64,000 nucleotides of DNA, taken from Glycomyces sp. NRRL B-16210 (GTDB lineage Bacteria > Actinomycetota > Actinomycetes > Mycobacteriales > Micromonosporaceae). The translations under genes were made by a program, and so were the position numbers. A model generated the notes under the pieces. The model worked only from the letters and a program-made list of their open reading frames with translations, made no database searches and had not been told where the DNA came from. Position 1 is the first letter of the stretch. Each line of letters starts with the position of its first letter. Below are positions 59,523-64,000 of this stretch, one piece after another. The stretch is taken from assembly GCF_000719515.1 (NCBI RefSeq), contig NZ_JOGR01000011.1:167569-231568 (forward strand). The letters are read 5' to 3'.

Positions 59523-60033
59523 TGCGGTACACCGGGGCGATGACGGCCCGCGCGATCGTGTTGAACGTCAAGTGGAAACCGCCCACGGCCATCGCCGCGC
59601 CCGGGTCGACCTCGATCGGGGCCTTGAGCGCGTGCACCGCGAACAGGTAGCGGTGCTCCGGGTCGCCCGGAGGCGGCGCGGCCCCCGCGTAGCCGACCGA
59701 ACCCGAATCGGTGCGCAACTGCACCGCACCGGCGGGCGGGGAGGCGGCGGCGCCGGTCGCCAGTTCGGTCACCGAAGCGTCGAGGCCCAGCAGCATCCAG
59801 TGCCACCAGCCCGAACCGGTGGGCGCGTCCGGATCGAAGCAGGTCACGGCGAACGCGGCCGTCTCGGCCGGAAAACCCGACCAGGCGAGGTGCGGGGACA
59901 CGTCCTGCCCGGCGACCTGCGCGGCCGGGAGCGTCTCGCCGTCGGCGACGTCGTCCGACGTCAACGTGAACGACGGCAGCGGGGGAAGGAAATCGTAGGG
60001 CCAGGGGGCCCGGGTGCGGTCGAGCGACGTCAT
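59515..60033 (-). CDS. YbhB/YbcL-family PEBP-like protein
   Basis: A 172-residue phosphatidylethanolamine-binding-protein fold: FTLTSDDVADGETLP, the pocket motif AVTCFDPDAPTGSGWWHWML and the late PPGDPEHRYLFAVHAL with conserved His. Bacterial members lack a clear enzymatic role; ligand binding is likely. There is no signal peptide. GGAGGAGGA upstream supports ATG 60033. Its end overlaps the thiolase start by 8 bp. Confidence 0.9.
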   Translation of the reverse strand: MTSLDRTRAPWPYDFLPPLPSFTLTSDDVADGETLPAAQVAGQDVSPHLAWSGFPAETAAFAVTCFDPDAPTGSGWWHWMLLGLDASVTELATGAAASPPAGAVQLRTDSGSVGYAGAAPPPGDPEHRYLFAVHALKAPIEVDPGAAMAVGGFHLTFNTIARAVIAPVYRND

Positions 60034-60412
60034 CGTCCTCCTCCTTCTGGACCCGCCCGCGACACCGCCGCCCGCCCGACGCGGTTCCCGCCCATCTCGG
60101 GAGCCGCGCCCGCCGGCCCGGACGCCTCGGCGCCCCCCACCGGGGAGACGACGTGTTCGCTTGCGGGGCCTCATGTTCGACAGAACCTGAAAGCAACCTG
60201 CGGGACCGCGGCCCCGCACTTGCACCGTATCGCGAAAGCACCCCGCCCCGACCGCCCGACCGCCGAACCGCCCCGCGCCGAAGGCCCCGCCGCCGCGAAC
60301 CGAGCAGTGCCGCCCCGTGCCCGGCACTGACCCACGATGCCGCGCGGTGAGGCCCCGGCGGCCCCGACCCCACCGCTCGACGTCCGCTCTATGGGCCCCT
60401 TACGCTGGTGTC
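60034..60412. other. Gap between divergent PEBP and aminotransferase genes
   Basis: 379 bp holding the ribosome site of the PEBP gene at one end and TACGCT (60401-60406), a -10 for the aminotransferase, at the other. Nothing else was recognised. Confidence 0.5.
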
Positions 60413-61507
60413 ATGCCGAACACCGACGTCATCTCTTTCTCCCGGGGCGCCCCGTCGCTCGACATCGTCGACACCGAGGGCCTCAAGGCCGCCGCCGTCG
60501 CCGCACTCGAGGCCGATCCGGCCGGAGTCACCGGCTACGGCACCTCGGTGGGCTACGTCCCGCTGCGCGAGTGGATCGCCGCCAAGCACGGCGTCCAACC
60601 CGAGAACGTGCTCATCACCAACGGCTCCATGCAGGCCGACGCGTTCCTGTTCGACGAACTGGTGAAGCCCGACTCGCCGGTGATCGTCGAACGCCCCACC
60701 TACGACCGGACCCTCCTGGGCCTGCGCAACCGCCGCGGCGAACTCCACCCGGTGCGCGTCCAGGCCGACGGCCTCGACGTCGACGAACTCGAAGCCCTCC
60801 TCAAAGGCGGCGTGCGGCCGACCCTCGCGCACATCATCCCGAACTTCCAGAACCCGGCGGGCGTGTCGCTCTCCGGCGAGAAGCGCACCCGGCTGCTCCA
60901 GCTCGCCGCCGAATACGACTTCACGATCTTCGAGGACGACCCGTACTACGACATCCGCTTCCGCGGCGAGCAGCACCCGACCATGCTCGACCAGGACGGT
61001 GCGGGCCGCGTCGTCTACGCCTCCTCGTTCTCCAAGACCGTGTGCCCCGGCCTGCGCACCGGCTACCTGGTCGGCCCCGCCGACCTCATCAAGACCATCG
61101 CCGCGGCGGCCACCAACACCTACATCGCGCCGAACATGTTCGCGCAGGCCACGATCCACCAGTTCGCCGCCTCCGGGGCGCTCGACCGCTCGATCGCGAC
61201 CGTCAAGGCCGCGCTCGAAGAACGCGTCGACCAGCTCTCGGCGTCACTGCGCGCGCACCTGCCGAACGCCGAGTTCGTCGTCCCCGACGGCGGCTACTTC
61301 CTGTGGGTCGACCTCGGCGAAGGCGTCGACTGCGCCAAGGTCGCCCCGGCCGCGGCGAAGGAGGGCGTCCAGGTCGTCAAGGGCACCGACTTCGTCATCG
61401 ACGGCGGCGAAACCTGCCTGCGACTGGCCTACTCGGCCGTGAAGGCCGACCGGATCGACGAAGGCGTGCGCCGCCTCGCGAAGGCCGTCGAGGCCACCCG
61501 CGCCTGA
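60413..61507 (+). CDS. PLP-dependent aminotransferase (class I/II, 2-aminoadipate-type)
   Basis: A 364-residue fold-type I aminotransferase. Seen: SRGAPSLDIVD and TGYGTSVGYVPLREWIA at the N-terminus, an IIPNFQNPAGVSLSGEKR cofactor/substrate loop, EDDPYYDIRF (Asp and Tyr at the PLP ring), and the PLP lysine in SSFSKTVCPGLRTGYL. The closing SAVKADRIDEGVRRL is typical. It resembles LysN/Kat-like enzymes without the MocR DNA-binding part. TACGCT is 6 nt before ATG 60413, so it is leaderless. The amino-acid substrate is not known. Confidence 0.92.
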   Translation: MPNTDVISFSRGAPSLDIVDTEGLKAAAVAALEADPAGVTGYGTSVGYVPLREWIAAKHGVQPENVLITNGSMQADAFLFDELVKPDSPVIVERPTYDRTLLGLRNRRGELHPVRVQADGLDVDELEALLKGGVRPTLAHIIPNFQNPAGVSLSGEKRTRLLQLAAEYDFTIFEDDPYYDIRFRGEQHPTMLDQDGAGRVVYASSFSKTVCPGLRTGYLVGPADLIKTIAAAATNTYIAPNMFAQATIHQFAASGALDRSIATVKAALEERVDQLSASLRAHLPNAEFVVPDGGYFLWVDLGEGVDCAKVAPAAAKEGVQVVKGTDFVIDGGETCLRLAYSAVKADRIDEGVRRLAKAVEATRA

Positions 61508-61878
61508 AGGCCGCACGTTCCGTGACGAACACGGAACCGAACGTCGACAATGGATGGCGGTTATGCGACATGGCGTATAACCGCCACCGCACCGCCCTTC
61601 CCACAGCGCGATGGGAGCGCGAGAATCGTTGCGTGACCGCGGCCGAGCCGCGGCAGCACCCAGACCCGCTCCCATTGGCGCCGGATCGGTGGACCCGCCC
61701 ACTCCCCCCGAGGCGGGACACCGGTCCGGCGTTGTCCTTTCCACGACTTCGGGGACCCGCGTCACCGCGGATCCCCGATTCGCCTTTCGCCGGCCCGCCG
61801 CCCCGAGACCGCACCGCGCCCCCGGACCGGCGCGAACGCCGACCGTTTCCTTCCAGTTCGCTTCGCCGCAGCGGCCCC
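61508..61878. other. Gap with one long inverted repeat
   Basis: 371 bp without a convincing gene. It holds TGGCGGTTAT (61555-61564) and ATAACCGCCA (61577-61586), a perfect 10-bp inverted repeat with a 12-base loop, 48 bp after the aminotransferase stop. It may be a terminator stem or operator; the rest shows nothing clear. Confidence 0.5.
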
Positions 61879-62241
61879 CTAACGGGTGACGCTGTCGACC
61901 AGTTCCTCGGTGAGCGCCCGGTCATCGAGATTCGCGTCGTCGAGCAGCTCCTCCGCAAGGAGCGCCTCGCCGATCGACTCGGTGCGCTGGCGGTACCACA
62001 GGTAGAAGGCCGCGCCGCCGAGCGCGAGTCCCGTGCCGATCGCGCCCGCCACCCACGGCCACTTGGGCGCCGGCGGCTTCTTGAGCCCGACCTTGGTCAG
62101 GACGACGTTGACCTTCGGCGCCGCGGCGTCCCGCGTCCCTCGCGCCGCAGCGAAGCCCGCGCTCTTGAGCGAGTTCACTCCCTGCTGGAAATGGTCCACG
62201 GCTTCCCGCGTGGGAGTCGTGGAATGTCGGCTGAAGCCCAT
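61879..62241 (-). CDS. Small single-pass membrane protein, unknown function
   Basis: A 120-residue protein. The N-terminal cytoplasmic helix (TPTREAVDHFQQGVNSLK) resembles YtxH/DUF883-like membrane-stress proteins only loosely. One transmembrane helix lies at about residues 63-83 (WPWVAGAIGTGLALGGAAF), followed by an acidic helical tail (LLAEELLDDANLDDRALTEEL). GGAGG, 8 nt upstream, supports ATG 62241. It is divergent from the cyclophilin gene. No function can be assigned. Confidence 0.72.
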   Translation of the reverse strand: MGFSRHSTTPTREAVDHFQQGVNSLKSAGFAAARGTRDAAAPKVNVVLTKVGLKKPPAPKWPWVAGAIGTGLALGGAAFYLWYRQRTESIGEALLAEELLDDANLDDRALTEELVDSVTR

Positions 62242-62357
62242 AGTGAATGCCTCCTCTAGGTGCTTGTCAGTCACATCGTGCACCGCGCTGTGACACCGGT
62301 CGAGGGAAACGGGGGAGAAAGTTGGACGAACCTCGGCGGTCTGGCACCATTGACGCC

Positions 62358-62870
62358 ATGACGAAGGCGACGCTGAAGACCAATGCAGGCGACATCACGA
62401 TCGAACTGCTCGACAACCACGCGCCCAAGACCGTGGCGAACTTCGTGGGCCTGGCCGAGGGCACGAGGGAATACACCGACCCGAACACCGGCGCGGCCGG
62501 CTCGGGCCCGTACTACGACGGTGTCATCTTCCACCGGGTCATCGACGGGTTCATGGCCCAGGGCGGCGACCCGACCGGCACCGGCCGCGGCGGCCCCGGC
62601 TACAAGTTCGCCGACGAGTTCCACCCGGACCTGCACTTCGGCGAGCCCTACCTGCTCGCCATGGCCAACGCCGGGCCCGGCACCAACGGCTCCCAGTTCT
62701 TCATCACGCTGGGCCCGACCCCGCACCTGAACTTCAAGCACACCATCTTCGGCAAGGTCGCCGACGAGGACTCCAAGGCCGTGGTCGACCGGATCGGCAA
62801 GACCCCCACCGGCCCGATGGACCGCCCGGTCAACGACATCGTCATCGAGTCCGTCGTCATCGAGAAGTAA
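62358..62870 (+). CDS. ppiA: Peptidyl-prolyl cis-trans isomerase, cyclophilin type
   Basis: A 170-residue cytoplasmic cyclophilin that speeds proline isomerisation during folding. Active-site motifs: DGVIFHRVIDGFMAQGGDPTGTG (catalytic Arg), LLAMANAGPGTNGSQFFIT and HTIFGKV. There is no signal peptide. In mycobacteria ppiA lies near oriC beside crgA, and here the same genes occur within 5 kb. It is followed 10 bp later by a rhomboid protease gene in the same operon. Confidence 0.95.
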   Translation: MTKATLKTNAGDITIELLDNHAPKTVANFVGLAEGTREYTDPNTGAAGSGPYYDGVIFHRVIDGFMAQGGDPTGTGRGGPGYKFADEFHPDLHFGEPYLLAMANAGPGTNGSQFFITLGPTPHLNFKHTIFGKVADEDSKAVVDRIGKTPTGPMDRPVNDIVIESVVIEK

Positions 62871-62880
62871 CGACCTCTCG

Positions 62881-63804
62881 ATGAGCGACGAGCAGTCTGC
62901 CCCGGTCTGCTATCGCCACCGGAACCGCGAGACCTACCTGAGCTGCTCCCGCTGCGGGAAGCCGATCTGCGCAGACTGCCGGATCGACGCCCCCGTCGGG
63001 TTCCAATGCCCCGACTGCGTGGCCGAGGGCCGCCGGACGACGCGCCAAGCGCGCACGTCGTTCGGCGGCGTCGCGGGCGCGGGAGCGGCCGGCACGGTCA
63101 CCAAGGTGCTCATCGGCCTGAACCTCGCGGTGTTCATCCTGGCCGGGCTCTCCACCGGGAACCTCGCCGAGCTGATGACGACGGGGAGCACGCCCCTGCA
63201 CCTCATCGGCGCCGAGATCGGGTTCCTCCCCGGTTACGACGCGATCCGGGTCGAACTGTTCGGCACCCAGGTCATCGCGCCGACGGTGGCCGCGGGCGGG
63301 TACTACCGCATGGTCACGGCCATGTTCCTGCACTACGGGTTCATCCACCTGGGCTTCAACATGCTGGTGCTCTGGCTGTTCGGCCGGGCGCTGGAACAGG
63401 ACCTCGGCCCGGCCCGGTTCCTCTCGGTGTACATGCTCTCGGGCCTGGCCGGATCGGTCGCGGTGTACTTCTTCGCCGCCGACACGGCCACGGCCGGCGC
63501 CTCCGGCGCCGTCTACGGCCTTTTCGGCCTGCTGGTCATGGTGAACCGCAAACTCAAGCGCGACAACAGGTCCATCTACATCCTGATCGGCCTGAACCTG
63601 GCGCTGACGCTCTTCATCGGGTTCAGCTTCTGGGGCCACGTCGGCGGCTTGATCGGCGGCCTGATCTGCGGCGTCATCGTGACCTTCACGCCGCGAGAGC
63701 GGCGGCGACTGCACTGGGCGGGTTTCGCCGTGTTCCTGGCGCTGCTCGCGGCGGCCACATTCCTCCAGACCAGCCTGCTCGACAACCAGTACAACATCGT
63801 CTAG
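62881..63804 (+). CDS. Rhomboid-family intramembrane serine protease
   Basis: A 307-residue protease with an N-terminal zinc-finger-like segment (CYRHRNRETYLSCSRCGKPI, then CADC and CPDC, about residues 10-45). It has about seven transmembrane helices. Catalytic Ser is in AGASGAVYGLFG, His in FWGHVGGLIGG, and the family HLGFNMLVLWLFG helix comes before. It cleaves membrane proteins within the bilayer. The B-box-like finger may bind substrates; its role is not known. It is cotranscribed with ppiA. Confidence 0.93.
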   Translation: MSDEQSAPVCYRHRNRETYLSCSRCGKPICADCRIDAPVGFQCPDCVAEGRRTTRQARTSFGGVAGAGAAGTVTKVLIGLNLAVFILAGLSTGNLAELMTTGSTPLHLIGAEIGFLPGYDAIRVELFGTQVIAPTVAAGGYYRMVTAMFLHYGFIHLGFNMLVLWLFGRALEQDLGPARFLSVYMLSGLAGSVAVYFFAADTATAGASGAVYGLFGLLVMVNRKLKRDNRSIYILIGLNLALTLFIGFSFWGHVGGLIGGLICGVIVTFTPRERRRLHWAGFAVFLALLAAATFLQTSLLDNQYNIV

Positions 63805-63878
63805 ACCAGCGCGGCAGCGCAGCGTCCCCGATTCGGGGAGCGGCGGGCAAGCCCGACGACCGCAGCCGCAACATCGTT

Positions 63879-63908
63879 GATCGAGGCCGCCGCCAGGCGG
63901 CCTCGATC
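63879..63908 (+). terminator. 13-bp hairpin after the rhomboid gene
   Basis: GATCGAGGCCGCC and its exact complement flank GCCA, 75 bp after the stop codon and directly in front of the tandem repeat. Confidence 0.8.
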
Positions 63909-64000
63909 GCGTTCCCTGAGTCGCGTTCCCTGAGTCGCGTTCCCTGAGTCGCGTTCCCTGAGTCGCGTTCCCTGAGTCGCGTTCCCTGAGTCGCGTTCCC
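63909..64000 (+). repeat. Tandem repeat of a 14-bp unit, continuing past the window
   Basis: GCGTTCCCTGAGTC is repeated exactly six times (63909-63992) and begins a seventh copy that is cut at base 64000. All copies are identical, which suggests recent expansion. The 14-bp period is not a multiple of three, so it is unlikely to be coding. Confidence 0.95.

Noticed and set aside
63909..64000. CRISPR array or coding repeat
   Set aside because: Units are contiguous 14-bp copies without spacers, and the period is not a multiple of three.

Overview
The window is 64 kb of very GC-rich chromosomal DNA from an actinomycete. The evidence is actinobacterial gene families (SigK/RskA with an MPT83-like fasciclin lipoprotein, MmpL, CrgA, class E sortase), the core block rpsF-ssb-rpsR-rplI-dnaB, and many leaderless genes with a TANNNT hexamer 6-7 nt before the start codon. 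A zinc-independent type S18 in the main ribosomal operon fits Micromonosporales or Glycomycetales; that genus-level placement is inference. The replication/ribosomal block, a cluster of DnaA boxes upstream of dnaB, and the crgA/sortase/pabA and ppiA/rhomboid neighbourhoods suggest a position fairly close to oriC.

Layout. 1-2740: a truncated TetR gene, then a divergent NmtR-like metal sensor and P1B-4 metal-efflux ATPase. 2893-8003: an XRE/MmyB-type regulator followed by a redox cluster (two aldo/keto reductases, a NAD(P)-binding oxidoreductase, a zinc alcohol dehydrogenase) that contains a decayed cupin::SDR chimera. 8004-10345: a collapsed integrative element between tRNA-Ala(GGC) and a 34-bp copy of its 3' end, holding a serine-recombinase fragment and a truncated hydrolase. 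10525-14672: degenerate amidase, metB, an Asp-rich repeat protein, a VOC protein, msrA. 14766-18442: a sigK-rskA locus with two SigK-type promoters, a membrane molybdopterin oxidoreductase and a fasciclin lipoprotein. 18491-24722: marR/mmpL pair and a large LuxR (LAL) regulator.

24723-27262 holds no recognisable gene and contains degenerate repeats with a period of about 405 bp. 27263-34469: multicopper oxidase, PH-domain protein, larC-larB, a glycerophosphodiesterase, a HATPase anti-sigma-like protein and a membrane glycosyltransferase-like protein. 34629-38491: dnaB, DnaA-box cluster, rplI, rpsR, ssb, rpsF. 38760-47285: class I fumarase, MHYT protein, chitinase, an ArsR/SRPBCC pair under a 34-bp perfect palindrome, cbs, gnd.

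47433-49699 carries four consecutive NUDIX hydrolases, three of them translationally overlapping. 49833-58178: SnoaL-like protein, an AhpD-like protein with a membrane partner, a NarL-type two-component system, YihY, then pabA, a small membrane protein, sortase E and crgA. 58365-64000: thiolase with a PEBP protein, an aminotransferase, a small membrane protein, a cyclophilin and a rhomboid protease, ending in a 14-bp tandem repeat that runs off the window.

Functional links: metB and cbs supply transsulfuration steps. SigK probably drives its own operon and the adjacent envelope redox/lipoprotein genes. The metal-efflux, chitinase and ArsR/SRPBCC loci look locally regulated. No complete mobile element, CRISPR array or obvious defence system was seen. 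The least explained parts are the 2-kb repeat field, the phased DnaA boxes, the NUDIX quartet and the tRNA-Ala element remnant.
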